Positions 28,201 to 36,091 of a DNA stretch of 41,589 nt are shown here, in pieces. The translations under genes were made by a program, and so were the position numbers. Origin of the DNA: a virus; IMG/VR virus record IMGVR_UViG_3300024346_000165, positions 1 to 41,589 of that record; one strand, written 5' to 3'. A model generated the notes under the pieces. That model was not told the DNA's origin. It did not search any database and saw only the letters and a program-made list of their open reading frames with translations. Positions within the stretch are counted from its first letter, which is position 1; every line of letters starts with the position of its first letter.

Positions 28201-31200
28201 CTGGACTCTTCGGGTTAAACCGTGCCTCTAATAAAGGTAGGACTATGGATGACTTTGATTCAGCCCCACTGCTTAATGGTTTGTGGGCTGAGTATACTCT
28301 CATGGTTAACCTTGCAGGGATCAGGGCACAGCTTGCAAAGGAGCAGTTGATATCTTCGGAGACAAAGAATGGTAAGTCGACAGGTAAGTTTGTTGCCAAG
28401 ACAATTAACGGCAAGACAGACAAAGCCGTTGATAGATTCTTAGAGTTCTTTAAATTCGATAGCACAGAAGAAGCCGCCGCAGTACTGGGGGAGAGGATGA
28501 GAATCCAGCGTTCATTCTACGACCCAGCAGAACGCACCTACCAAGCCATGAGTGCGGAAGCTAAGGTAGCGAGGAACAAGAAGGTGGTGCTTGCTTACCT
28601 TGAGCAGCACGTGTTGAACCATGACCGATTGAGTGATGGTGTCGCGCCTTCGTTAACTGACATTGGTCGGACAGTGCGTGACAGGATCAGAGGACAGAAT
28701 GAGGTGAGGTCAGGACGTGATCCACTAGCAAATGCTACCTCTACCTCAGGTGATAGTGAAGGTAACATGATGACAGATACCGAGCGTGCCGCTCTGTATG
28801 AGAGACAAGGGATGGCTGGTGTTGTAGAAACTAAAACTAACCTGACCGATCTAGACCGCACCGACGATGATGCGGTGGGAACAGAAGAAACTGATGGGTT
28901 TAACATTGGTATGACTGAGGAACAAGTTGCTACCCTTGGGCAACGGTTCTTAGACCAGAGATTTAAGGAGGCTAATGCTAGTGTAGTTGAAACGATTAAC
29001 GCAGACCCCAAAGCTAAGCGTGCTTTTGTTGACATGCTACGCACAACAATCCACGCAGATCAGCACAGACCAGATAAGTTTTATGAGACGATGAACGTGT
29101 CCATGTTGTGGAGTGCCATGGCGGGTAGCGTGACTCATGCTACGCACAAGCACAACGCTGACATGCTCAGCTTCTTGAAGCTGCTGAAGTTTAATGCATT
29201 GGAGTCTCAGCGTGACATGGTTGATGCTGTCAAGTATGTGCTGTTCCCTGACAACGTGAGTGAGACCTTCGCTAAACCATACCAAGAGCAGTTAATTGCA
29301 TGGGGTGTGCCAGTGTCAGGGAAGGCAGGTCTTGTGAAGACTATGGGCTTCCTCAACAACCTGAGTAAGACTCTCCAGTCTCACCACGCAGAAGCGGCAA
29401 TCACTGAGGCGCAGCGTGGTGATGCTATCATCGCCAACACAGCAGATGCTGAGCGATTAGGTTTAGTTAATGGTGACCCATCATCAGTCGTCAAAGCGTT
29501 GAATGTAATCAAGCAGACTTCGGCTAATGAGAACCACAAGCTAGTTGCTGAGCTACTGCTTGAAGATCCCGACTTTATCCAGAGTGTGGACTTCCGTATG
29601 AGCAAGCAGTCTGACTTATCGGGTGGTCGTTATGACCTAGGAACCGACGGGTCACACACAGTGAGCCTGAACATAGCAGGGTATAACGGTCGCGGGTTAG
29701 AGAACGTGCTGCTTGAAGAATACATACACGCCTACCTGTCTGAGACACTGAGCAAGCCAGCGTCACAGTTGACTGCTCAGCAAAAAGCAGGGGTTGAGAG
29801 ACTCAAGGGGCTACACAAATTAGCAAAGGCTGCGTATGAAAAAGAGGGTATCAAACATTCATCAGTAGAGTATAGCTTACAGAACATGACTGAGTTCGTA
29901 GCTGCCCTCCTAGTCAACCCAGATTTCCAGACGTTCATTAAGTCTATCGAACCACAAGGTAAGCAGAGAGGCTTGCTTCCCCGCTTAGTGGAAGCCATCT
30001 TCAATATGCTTAGGTCTATTGCTGGAAAGAAGCTGACTGAAACTGAGGCAAGTGCATATCAAGAAGCACTCACTGATGTGATTGACCTAGCTAGGTCATC
30101 AGCAACAAGCGACCGACCTAGCTTAGAGGCTCTTGCTGGTAATGTTATAGCTGAGAAGATCAAAGATAACACAGCACGCACTGACTCAATCAAGAACCTA
30201 CTTTCTATAGCCCCATCTATGGAGGGCACAACCCTACGTCCTGCACCCAATACCATCCCTCCTCTAGTTGATGCGGGACGTGATGTGTTCAAGAAGCAAC
30301 CCATCATGAAGGAGATGTGGGACACTGACATGGATGCTGATCAGCTTACGGATTATATAACTGATACCGCTATCCCATTCATTCGCGCATTCACACCAAG
30401 TGAGGTTGAGGTTGTCATCGTTAACCAGACACCCAAGCCACACGGTCAGGAGCACGCTATGTTTATGAAGGGTGGCAAGCTTTACGTTAGCCCCCGTGGT
30501 CTAGCTAGTCTGGTCGCACAGATTGAAGGAGACGGTAAGAACAACAGCACTGCTCTTGAAGCTACGTTCCTTTCTATCATTGATGAGGAGGTGAGCCACG
30601 TCGCGAGCTACCTTCAGCTATCTGCTACAGAGATAACACAGGTGGGGAAAGCTCTCGGCATGGATGGACTGAGCGAGGTGGCAAGAGAATACTACACTAC
30701 CCCTGAGCAAGCCGACGCTGCTATCGCTAGGCTTAGGTCAGAGAATCCTGATGAAGCAAAGGCGGAGGCAGATACACTAGTCGAGGAGCACCTACGAATG
30801 CAGTCGCAACGAGCACTGCGTGGGTATACCACTGAGGAGGACTTACTATTCTACCGCACGAACCCATCACTATTCAAGGTCTTGGGTCGATACATCTTTG
30901 GTTCTATCAAGGCGCTGGTCAACAGGCTCGCAATACATAAGAGGAAAGATTTGATTAACACCAAGGTGATCAGGCTGACTGCTGAACTGCGGCGCATCAA
31001 GGCAAGCTACCGCAGTGGAAAAACGGTAGAGTTGTTTGATCCTAACAACCCAGAGCATAACATCAATGTGCTGCGTGCTATAAGCAACGAGCCTATGACG
31101 CAGGAGATTGAAGCCTTGATGAACGAGGCTGTTACGGAGCGTGCTGAAGAGGTAGACACACCAGCCGTGAACACCATGGCTGGTCTTGGTCTGGACATGA

Positions 31201-34200
31201 GCAAGCTAGACTTTGACCATGTCCCCCACTTATTTGAGATGCCAGCTATAGCATCAGGTGCTTATGCTAAACCCAATAAGATTAGCCGTCTGTTCATGGG
31301 TGATGCAGACCCACGTGTCACTAGACTTTACCAGCAATACCAGTCATGGATGAAGGAAGGTGAGGAGACAGTAAGAAGATTTGAAACTACATTCCACAAG
31401 CTTGTCGTAAGTGCATACGGTTCTAAAGAAGAAGCACCACACTCTGTGATTGCTAAGGCTATAGGCACGAACATGACTATTGACATTGACCCTGAGATAA
31501 GGGCTGCAATCGAGGACTCACTTGATGCTGAACTCAAAGCAATCAACAAAAACCAATCCCTTAAAGGTGATGCTCAAGTAGAGGCACGCAAAGATGCAAG
31601 GGCTGGGGCACGTAAGAGATACGCTGACAAATTAAAGGATGCCTTTGATGCACGTCTCGCCTCAACAAGAGTAGAGCAAGAGCAAGCTATCAATACTATT
31701 AAGAGCACCTCGCCTGAGTTAGCTGAGCACATCCTAGTCATGCGTAATGACCTGATTGATGAGCTATCTAAGATCATAAAGAATACATACAACACTAAGG
31801 ATGACGGTGGAGTAGACAACTACTTGGGTATTAAGATTGATGCATCGTTAGGTGTCTACGTCACACGCTCTTACCGTATGTTCACTGACCCAACTTACTA
31901 CCAGACCATCAGAGATAGCTTGGCACTAGGTAAAGAGGGTGACCACGAAGCTTTGATCAATGAAGCCGAGTCTCTATTCAGAACACAATACATGGAGACA
32001 CAAAGGGAGAAGAACAGCAAGCTCATGCAGGACAACCGCAAGTCTGATGAGGAGGTAGATCAAGAGTCCCTTCGTTTCTTACAAGAGAACCCAGACTACG
32101 CACGCGAACAGCTACTGAAGTTCGTTGACTCCTACCAGTCTTCACGAACAGGAGGTAGTAATGCAGGGCTAGACCCAGTAACTGATAGCTTGAAGCGTAA
32201 GGAAGACTTGCCCGAAGTATTAAGGAAGGCACTCGGTGAACACACCAATGAGGAAGAGGGGCTGACAAACCTGCTCCGCTCATATGCCACTGTCATGACC
32301 ATGGCAAGCAAGCAGTCCTTCCTTAATAACGTAGTCACTCTCGGTCGTGCCCTCCATGATTCGGAGGCTACGATAGAAGACAAGTTCCTCATGACTCCTG
32401 AAGAATGGGAAGAAGCTAGAATGGTAGACCCTGACCGCTATGGTGGGTGGCAAAAGATTCAAGGTTCACGAACCAGTATACATGATCCATTGCTAGGGCT
32501 GCGTGCACCACCTGAAGTGGTAGAAGATCTCGCCAACCTGACAGCGAGCATGATGCACGACCCACACAACGATGCCGCAAAACTTATGAGGCGAATGAGC
32601 ACAGGGTTGTCAAGGGCATCGGGTGCAGCCATGGGTATCAAGACACTTGGTAACCCAGGATTCTACGTGCGTAACGCGGTATCTAACGTGCTCTTCTTCG
32701 GTCCCTCACAAGGTTTCTTTGACGTTCCGAAGATGGTATCACAATTCAAACAAAGTCTAAGAGACATGAGTGTTGATGGTGTGGATGCCAGACTCATCCG
32801 ATACAACGGGCTTCGTCTGCTTGGTGACAACATGAGGACAGAAGTTATTCGTGAGTTGCTACATGGAAAGGCGGAGGAGAATGATGTGATGCGTGAGCTT
32901 AACATCATCCAAGAAAAGATCAGCAAGATAGAGGCAGCAGAAGGACTAGGAAAAGCTGGAAGTTGGGTCAGTCAGAAAACTGAGAAGCTATATGAAAGGG
33001 CGCGAGACTTGGCAGATGCAATGGATGCCTTCTACAAGATAGCTTACTTCGAACACGAACGTGGTATCCTGCAAGACGCTAAAGACTTGGGTATGGGTGA
33101 CCGCTACAGTGAGATGAGTGATCGTCAACTAGAACTAGAGGCTGCACACAAGGTGCACAAGACAGCACAGATGGCTAGCCAACGAGTCGAGATAGCTAAG
33201 GAGTATGCCAAATCCCCAGCAGGTTTCTTGTTCGCACCATTCATAGGGTTCACTGCTGATGTATTCAGGATACCCATCAACACATGGAAGATGGTGAAGG
33301 AGGAGATTAGTGATGCTAACCCTGTCATCCGTAGACGTGGCACACGTAGACGCACAGGTCTACTGTCTGTGATGGTTGGTGGTAGTGCTATTCTACCTAC
33401 GGCTCTGACCATCCTTGCTTCTGGTCTAGACTTAGAGGAGAAGGACGCGCTAATGCAGGGCGAGAAAGACTACAACAAAGGTAAGTCATACTTCTTCTTT
33501 AGGAAAGCGGATGGGACTATCGTGTATGTAGACATGACTTACATTAATCCCTTCGCCATGCTAGTTGACCCAGCCTTACGTGCGGGAGAACAATTGTTCC
33601 TCGGTAACTTTAAGCAGACTGCGGTTGCCATGATGAAAGGGTGGGTCGGTGATACCATAGCTAAAGAACAGATCTTTGCGGGAGCAGCTTGGCAACTATT
33701 CAGGAATCAGGATGCAGCAACAGGCGCACCTATCTATGACATGAAGGTGGATGGTATTGATGAGCTACTCATAAAGATGGGCGACCATCTGTGGACCAAT
33801 GCCTTTGAACCAAACCTAGCTAGGGTAGGTGGTGAGGTATTGAATCGTGCTGGTATGGAGACTGAAAGCTTTGATGAATCAGCCTTTGGTCAAGCTGCCT
33901 CTCTGATCTACCCCACTAGAATAAAGACCTTGGATGTAGAGCGGAACTTCAGACGCATGATGTTTGCTGAGAAGGACTCCGCAAACAACTCACGCAAGCA
34001 ACTGTTTGAACTATACAAGCGTGCACCTATGACTGATGAAGCAGTGCGCGACATCTACACTGACTACTATGAACGTAGCTACAAGCATGACCAGAGGTTA
34101 TACAGATACACCAAAGCATTCCAGAGTTTAGGTATCACAGACTACCAGATGCGCACACTGATGGTGAAGGGTGGCTTCGGTAAGAGACACACAGATAACA

Positions 34201-34343
34201 TACTCTACCTTGGTATCACTGAGTCACCGAGTATCAGTCCACGATTGATGCAAGGTCTTGAAGAGCGTGGTCTAATAACTAGAGCCAACGCGTACTTCAA
34301 AGCGTACGCTAATGCAGTGCGCGTGCGCTCACTGCGTCAGTAA
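22233..34343 (+). CDS. Giant polyvalent internal/ejection virion protein
   Basis: A 4036-residue protein, the largest feature here, read from ATG 22233 after the leader ACCAAACCGTTTCAGTT. Visible parts in order: charged helical N-terminus; Gly/Ala-rich hydrophobic, membrane-active-looking segments at about 520-570, 685-710 and 810-840; a long acidic disordered stretch at about 1110-1320; a small beta domain near 1310-1390; helical regions; two zincin-like segments with EExxH (2495-2499 and 2785-2789); long coiled-coil regions; a segment NPGFYVRNAVSNVLFFG near 3474; and a hydrophobic helix VMVGGSAILPTALTIL near 3712. The C-terminal third resembles the shared core of large polyvalent phage proteins, which enter the host with the genome. 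I see no RNA polymerase motifs. Domain boundaries are rough. Confidence 0.8.
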   Translation: MPEQRTQLRPLGVYDDPESKPVDFSSFSTWAAETNADVDDAKSRSQYGDYVRNSYLEAGLLDNPEEGGKIESYIQEGVITSLSEGGFVDLDDPEAVEEMMSFGNDTPLDKKLGYIQNYYDEDSEEWNIAEKYLRNNEALGQATSDVAEDADVLDRASSYEEQALALINGDAYQKALQYAVDSGATPMARLRDKETGEEYYKGGKMLDGMSYADAVKISIANGSLSPSDSGFAGSLFQKQRGSALPEYKRAALSKTDRMLSVMSSRDEEGGGMNDEATIMKMDVINEKLEDGEDADKELAELYQYLEYSRLLDKGELPDFEDFKVAATENIKKQNLYKKEVKAAGDADVGSNLLLSQYNDPVLHPAAAVNDEVFRATLLAHPELGEDQIKALVQSREDFITANYGSYGEILSKSKYADKWNKHRDAGLAAGKKKRDILTEYMSDPDNYNQTSDFWSGIGASITEAYEGLGAAIPAIVFDSEWGKGVLQKNAEDSMVRREVASMYGNEYGMTRDVAETLAPMLADMAVSTALAVGTAHAGGAGGVAYAVGASAARNAAMSAAKAGIKGAASKFVQSKAFTASYARQFGKTIKTRAFMPKIGEGVEEAAERLALTNKITGGAKALKDGSAVEAIKAYNKTFTGKYAAQVGVALPAANRSAGATYGTVYNQLDGLYEDMGEEEKNDIAMGAALQAGAFTGLLTSAFGMFGFGGIDDALLNGATASQLRTVMGPLLSRGGEPMSKGVFNKVASGLMTELIKKNRLLSVQGLKESATGAIEEGLEEGIDEFVNGLVIDASTDQETPFLDRMLQSFHAAQVGGIIGAGVPVVQRVGAFANANKALALDPNKGARIEADFTNELTKRLSDKGSPLSADVVSGILNSSARNKDVLYEDRLSAHSIVKKNLQTLNEAQNATPDELAELSGVTDFDMPTGDAPIPKNTPISDLSAEQQRTYAFQRRMREVQTEPMGESTRMDVILGERKIEAGTPLWELSEREYTDYTRAENKIAELRGDSAPDIPAYDSKLMSQKRETARLAEEEVTQEQSKKRSKNIKDEVPTDEAPAFRPIPTIESDINNITADLEKETDEGVVLALEDERATLINELDEAVQNEAETGVDQADVNAQLNEETNPLETKTGKDTPPAKPVAAEAETEEEVEAEEEDVPEAAAPAMDEVRKNLKSVNAKLARLRKKHNALKDANTTAQTDTEVEPTERKHWTDDPEIYRQVAELGAEIAPLREEAASLKATLEEAKEQAKAVAKPAKQTETTITESGAELDNGEAGEDIEGETPVKKVKSTRKTKSKTYGRIPAKDIKAGTSIVYYAADASGPLQMVTANMSASEFSVLPEGDETDTRVVEVTDADTREVYYLVGKDDTPLVEMERVSPNEEFAGINTEDPSLVAYPSKDVRKARRNQSMDALTNPDQLRSLESVAVERLRSNPLDIEAQTQMGYAQSKLADMGEASFVDTEKARQVDEKETEQANRILTAWERQSRSSADPDDANFVPPKQEFAAEAAPTEDDLNGKNIKPWPYKPTDNEREAALLDALSDEALAELVPIDSAPQKLASLRGEQALSSPEAVQQWQINQIRDIILSGYPVTIGQGEARGLLPQSKDFLSQVDLPEGEDIKSWRKYFRHVISSKIAEVYPTIDTSTYVEASQSNVELAKKRAAKASQTAAYVEWSPPKLQVQRLMENDTKFSNEIDLESKTQWSDDEITRAEQVFSKISQDPELHSATKRAAATQLKAIAQARKDSTRPKFKPDLSKGIQAVKTDSKVTNYAVNEDGSISLMDSGKATYFINKNGSGIFNNDPVIIAEMLLSGVPVKIPKAILTNTGEDSTNITRSQINPAIKYDQQGNVYRVLRLNGQGNNYEVVQHSSRLSGVMPDEGYSEKTASVVKAINAQAVDSLRVNAANLASDAKAYSENSNHIILEAPKESYEVSQILDSFEGFIESARRWLDSYGGNPVPESIEGESQSRRDRRAEMERVNARQAAFNLTGLFGLNRASNKGRTMDDFDSAPLLNGLWAEYTLMVNLAGIRAQLAKEQLISSETKNGKSTGKFVAKTINGKTDKAVDRFLEFFKFDSTEEAAAVLGERMRIQRSFYDPAERTYQAMSAEAKVARNKKVVLAYLEQHVLNHDRLSDGVAPSLTDIGRTVRDRIRGQNEVRSGRDPLANATSTSGDSEGNMMTDTERAALYERQGMAGVVETKTNLTDLDRTDDDAVGTEETDGFNIGMTEEQVATLGQRFLDQRFKEANASVVETINADPKAKRAFVDMLRTTIHADQHRPDKFYETMNVSMLWSAMAGSVTHATHKHNADMLSFLKLLKFNALESQRDMVDAVKYVLFPDNVSETFAKPYQEQLIAWGVPVSGKAGLVKTMGFLNNLSKTLQSHHAEAAITEAQRGDAIIANTADAERLGLVNGDPSSVVKALNVIKQTSANENHKLVAELLLEDPDFIQSVDFRMSKQSDLSGGRYDLGTDGSHTVSLNIAGYNGRGLENVLLEEYIHAYLSETLSKPASQLTAQQKAGVERLKGLHKLAKAAYEKEGIKHSSVEYSLQNMTEFVAALLVNPDFQTFIKSIEPQGKQRGLLPRLVEAIFNMLRSIAGKKLTETEASAYQEALTDVIDLARSSATSDRPSLEALAGNVIAEKIKDNTARTDSIKNLLSIAPSMEGTTLRPAPNTIPPLVDAGRDVFKKQPIMKEMWDTDMDADQLTDYITDTAIPFIRAFTPSEVEVVIVNQTPKPHGQEHAMFMKGGKLYVSPRGLASLVAQIEGDGKNNSTALEATFLSIIDEEVSHVASYLQLSATEITQVGKALGMDGLSEVAREYYTTPEQADAAIARLRSENPDEAKAEADTLVEEHLRMQSQRALRGYTTEEDLLFYRTNPSLFKVLGRYIFGSIKALVNRLAIHKRKDLINTKVIRLTAELRRIKASYRSGKTVELFDPNNPEHNINVLRAISNEPMTQEIEALMNEAVTERAEEVDTPAVNTMAGLGLDMSKLDFDHVPHLFEMPAIASGAYAKPNKISRLFMGDADPRVTRLYQQYQSWMKEGEETVRRFETTFHKLVVSAYGSKEEAPHSVIAKAIGTNMTIDIDPEIRAAIEDSLDAELKAINKNQSLKGDAQVEARKDARAGARKRYADKLKDAFDARLASTRVEQEQAINTIKSTSPELAEHILVMRNDLIDELSKIIKNTYNTKDDGGVDNYLGIKIDASLGVYVTRSYRMFTDPTYYQTIRDSLALGKEGDHEALINEAESLFRTQYMETQREKNSKLMQDNRKSDEEVDQESLRFLQENPDYAREQLLKFVDSYQSSRTGGSNAGLDPVTDSLKRKEDLPEVLRKALGEHTNEEEGLTNLLRSYATVMTMASKQSFLNNVVTLGRALHDSEATIEDKFLMTPEEWEEARMVDPDRYGGWQKIQGSRTSIHDPLLGLRAPPEVVEDLANLTASMMHDPHNDAAKLMRRMSTGLSRASGAAMGIKTLGNPGFYVRNAVSNVLFFGPSQGFFDVPKMVSQFKQSLRDMSVDGVDARLIRYNGLRLLGDNMRTEVIRELLHGKAEENDVMRELNIIQEKISKIEAAEGLGKAGSWVSQKTEKLYERARDLADAMDAFYKIAYFEHERGILQDAKDLGMGDRYSEMSDRQLELEAAHKVHKTAQMASQRVEIAKEYAKSPAGFLFAPFIGFTADVFRIPINTWKMVKEEISDANPVIRRRGTRRRTGLLSVMVGGSAILPTALTILASGLDLEEKDALMQGEKDYNKGKSYFFFRKADGTIVYVDMTYINPFAMLVDPALRAGEQLFLGNFKQTAVAMMKGWVGDTIAKEQIFAGAAWQLFRNQDAATGAPIYDMKVDGIDELLIKMGDHLWTNAFEPNLARVGGEVLNRAGMETESFDESAFGQAASLIYPTRIKTLDVERNFRRMMFAEKDSANNSRKQLFELYKRAPMTDEAVRDIYTDYYERSYKHDQRLYRYTKAFQSLGITDYQMRTLMVKGGFGKRHTDNILYLGITESPSISPRLMQGLEERGLITRANAYFKAYANAVRVRSLRQ

Positions 34344-34352
34344 TCTGGGCAC

Positions 34353-34391
34353 AAAAAAAGCCCCGCCTCTCCAGTGAAGGAGGGCGGGGCT
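34353..34391 (-). terminator. Strong intrinsic terminator for the leftward block
   Basis: A G/C-rich hairpin with arms AGCCCCGCC/GGCGGGGCT plus a CTCC/GGAG extension (one bulged T) and a 6-nt loop. Read leftward it ends in seven T residues, so it terminates transcripts from the 41589-34408 block. On the plus strand it lies just after the giant gene and could also stop that transcript, though no U-tract follows there. Confidence 0.9.
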
Positions 34392-34407
34392 GTCGTATCA
34401 TGGAGCT

Positions 34408-34590
34408 TTAGGACTCCACTATATTATCATGGTGGCAGGGTAGGGGCTTGCCACAAATGCAGGTAGCTTTCAATCTTGCGTCCCGCTTCTGCCAGAACAG
34501 GGCTTCCCTATATTTCTTCGGGTCTGTTCTAATGTCACGGTCACCTTTGCCACCAGTTGCTTTGTCGTATGGGTGTGTTGAATCAGACAT
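34408..34590 (-). CDS. Small Cys/His-containing protein
   Basis: A 60-residue protein (MSDSTHPYDKATGGKGDRD...). The first half has a DKATGGKGD stretch like those seen in other short phage proteins. The second half has CICGKPLPCHH, a C-x-C-x5-C-H-H cluster that could bind zinc. ATG 34590 follows the leader GCAACCCACTACTAGAC. It is the last gene before the terminator. Function unknown. Confidence 0.6.
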   Translation of the reverse strand: MSDSTHPYDKATGGKGDRDIRTDPKKYREALFWQKRDARLKATCICGKPLPCHHDNIVES

Positions 34591-34676
34591 GTCTAGTAGT
34601 GGGTTGCGTATCCTAGTGATATTAATCTCTCATTGATATTCACATTGTCAAGCCAGATAGTGCCAAGCCATCTGCC

Positions 34677-34946
34677 TTACCACTTGACCTTATCCGCCCA
34701 GTATGCTGCTGACATCTTGCCCTTGTTTATGTTCTTGGCGTGCCGAGCTTTGAAAGAAGCTTGGCGCTTGGTGGGTTGCTTGTCTCCTGTCACACCCTGT
34801 TGTCCAAACCGTATAGTCTTTTGTTTCCCCCCTTCCGAGGCGACAACTACATGACTCTTGGTTTTGTGCTTGGGTGTGCGCTTGGGTTTGTTGACCCCAG
34901 AAAGACCCAGTCTTTTTACAGTAGCATTAACACGATCAGATGGCAT
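34677..34946 (-). CDS. Small basic conserved-type phage protein
   Basis: An 89-residue, very basic protein. I chose ATG 34946 (MPSDRVNAT); a TTG six codons upstream is possible. The pattern ASEGGKQKTIRFG, then KRQASFKARH, then MSAAYWADKVKW resembles a family of short uncharacterised phage proteins of the general form G-K-x-x-x-R-F-G ... F-x-x-R-H ... Y-W-x-x-x-x-W. High Lys/Arg content suggests nucleic-acid binding, but no function is established. It lies in the small-gene end of the leftward block, 86 nt before the next gene. Confidence 0.7.
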   Translation of the reverse strand: MPSDRVNATVKRLGLSGVNKPKRTPKHKTKSHVVVASEGGKQKTIRFGQQGVTGDKQPTKRQASFKARHAKNINKGKMSAAYWADKVKW

Positions 34947-34983
34947 GTGAATAACTTTACACAAGTTCTACCTAAGCGTCAAC

Positions 34984-35412
34984 TCATTCAATATACTCTG
35001 CTCCTTTGGATGGGTGTTGAGCATAGGCTTGCACCGCTAGCCACATGGCTTTGGATGCTAGCCAGAAGGGATAGAACTGACTTGATGTGTCAATAATTTC
35101 AGCACTAAATTGCCCTTCTATTTTTTCAATCACCTTAGACATCTCACCTTGAGACATCAACTCTTCAAGGTCGTCCTTGATGGTATCACTCAGGCTTGCA
35201 TGTGAGTTGCGTGATACAAAGTATGTGATCCATAGCATGATGTCGATCATGATTGATGACGGCACTAGTGTTTGTCCATGTGACTTGAACTTGTCTCTGT
35301 ATTTAGTAGGCATGCACTCGTATTCATCGTTGGCGAGGACTCTTATCTCATCGTCGAAGATAGACTGAAATTCTTTCAGCAGTTCGACGTTACTTGTTGT
35401 TGGTATTTCCAT
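34984..35412 (-). CDS. Helical protein of unknown function
   Basis: A 142-residue, mostly helical, mildly acidic protein. A central hydrophobic helix (SSIMIDIMLWITYFVS) and an aromatic C-terminal helix (FYPFWLASKAMWLAVQAY) are visible; neither looks like a clear transmembrane segment with flanking charges. ATG 35412 lies inside the end of the DnaA-like gene (23-nt overlap) and follows the leader AATAAACCAACTGATAAAAT, again without a Shine-Dalgarno sequence. No family is recognised. Confidence 0.65.
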   Translation of the reverse strand: MEIPTTSNVELLKEFQSIFDDEIRVLANDEYECMPTKYRDKFKSHGQTLVPSSIMIDIMLWITYFVSRNSHASLSDTIKDDLEELMSQGEMSKVIEKIEGQFSAEIIDTSSQFYPFWLASKAMWLAVQAYAQHPSKGAEYIE

Positions 35413-35686
35413 AGTATTTTATCAGTTGGTTTATTATTTGGTGTAGTTCTTTATCATGTTTCAATCCCTCAATCTTATTGCAGCCATGTATGATGGTGGA
35501 TGTGTGTCGGTTGAAGTATGCTCCTATCTCAGCGAAGGTTAAACCCTCATGCCTGAGCACATAGAACAAGGACGTCCGCCACATGGTCAACCTCTGCGTG
35601 CGGGACGAGGACTTGAAGTCAGCCACGCTGAAGCCAGAGAGTTCGCTAGCATAGGAGGCTAGCTGTTCACTAGAGTTAGTCATCAT
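35390..35686 (-). CDS. DnaA domain IV-like DNA-binding protein
   Basis: A 98-residue protein consisting mainly of a helix-turn-helix like the C-terminal domain of DnaA. LTFAEIGAYFNRHTSTIIHG followed by CNKIEGL aligns with the DnaA signature (L-x-x-I-G-x-x-F-x-x-R-x-H-x-T-V-x-H-x-x-x-K-I), keeping the IG, F, R, H, T, I, H and KI positions. The ATPase domain is absent. It may bind DnaA boxes, at a phage origin or on the host chromosome. It starts at one of two tandem ATGs (35686 or 35683) after a good ribosome binding site (GGAGGA, 35700-35695), and overlaps the upstream membrane peptide by 4 nt. Family resemblance is good; the role is inferred. Confidence 0.75.
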   Translation of the reverse strand: MMTNSSEQLASYASELSGFSVADFKSSSRTQRLTMWRTSLFYVLRHEGLTFAEIGAYFNRHTSTIIHGCNKIEGLKHDKELHQIINQLIKYYGNTNNK

Positions 35687-35886
35687 GGTCTGTCTCCTCC
35701 TATTACTATGCCAGTCCAATAGACTAGCACCACCATGGAGAGGATGATCAGCGCTGCTACGCAGCTTGATCTGAGGGTAGCACCCTGCGTCTCAGCCTTG
35801 GTTGCCTTACGCCACTTAGGTAGGGGTCGGGCTGCTGCTTCTATAACCTGATACATAGGTTGCATTGGTGGTCTTCGCTTACGCAT
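35683..35886 (-). CDS. Small single-pass membrane protein
   Basis: A 67-residue protein with a basic N-terminus (MRKRRPPMQ, then KWRKATKA) and one hydrophobic helix near the C-terminus (CVAALIILSMVVLVYWTGIV, about residues 42-61), giving an N-in single-pass topology. Start ATG 35886 has an AGGAG (35897-35893) 6 nt upstream. Its stop overlaps the next start as ATGA. The upstream gene overlaps its start by 8 nt. Small membrane proteins in phage accessory blocks can be holin-like, exclusion or host-takeover factors; none of these can be shown here. Confidence 0.65.
   Translation of the reverse strand: MRKRRPPMQPMYQVIEAAARPLPKWRKATKAETQGATLRSSCVAALIILSMVVLVYWTGIVIGGDRP
35687..35700 (-). promoter_or_regulatory. 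True Shine-Dalgarno for the DnaA-like gene
   Basis: GGAGGA on the minus strand (35700-35695), 8 nt before ATG 35686. Noted because most genes in this window lack such a site. Confidence 0.7.
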
Positions 35887-36091
35887 TGCCGTCTCCTCTC
35901 CCTACCCCCTGCCTTATGATGTCATGTGCATGGAGTGTGATGTCCTTAGGGGAGCAGCCAAAGGACATGGCTACTACCTTGAATGGTTCGTGGTCATCCT
36001 CGTCAAGAGATCTGAATGTGATGACCTCAAAGCCAAGGTGCTTGGAACACCACATCATATTACTTAGGATTAGTTTTCTTATTAGCTTCAT
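35879..36091 (-). CDS. Small protein of unknown function
   Basis: A 70-residue protein (MKLIRKLILSNMMWC...). The N-terminal 13 residues are amphipathic, and a strand pair follows (FEVITFRSLDED, FKVVAMSFGC). Its ATG overlaps the MarR-like stop by 4 nt (ATGA), and the end overlaps the next start by 8 nt, so it is part of a tightly packed translational unit. The leader AACCCAACAACATC lies inside the upstream gene. No family is recognised. Confidence 0.6.
   Translation of the reverse strand: MKLIRKLILSNMMWCSKHLGFEVITFRSLDEDDHEPFKVVAMSFGCSPKDITLHAHDIIRQGVGRGDGNA
35887..35901 (-). promoter_or_regulatory. Shine-Dalgarno for the membrane peptide
   Basis: GGAGAGGAGAC on the minus strand, with AGGAG (35897-35893) 6 nt before ATG 35886. 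It lies inside the end of the upstream gene. Confidence 0.65.

Noticed and set aside
22233-34343. Idea that the giant protein is an N4-type virion RNA polymerase
   Set aside because: The size is similar, but I could not find the T7-like polymerase motifs, and the C-terminal region fits polyvalent proteins instead.
34646-34651. Perfect leftward TTGACA as a promoter
   Set aside because: No acceptable -10 box lies 16-18 nt downstream; the best match needs a 19-nt spacer.
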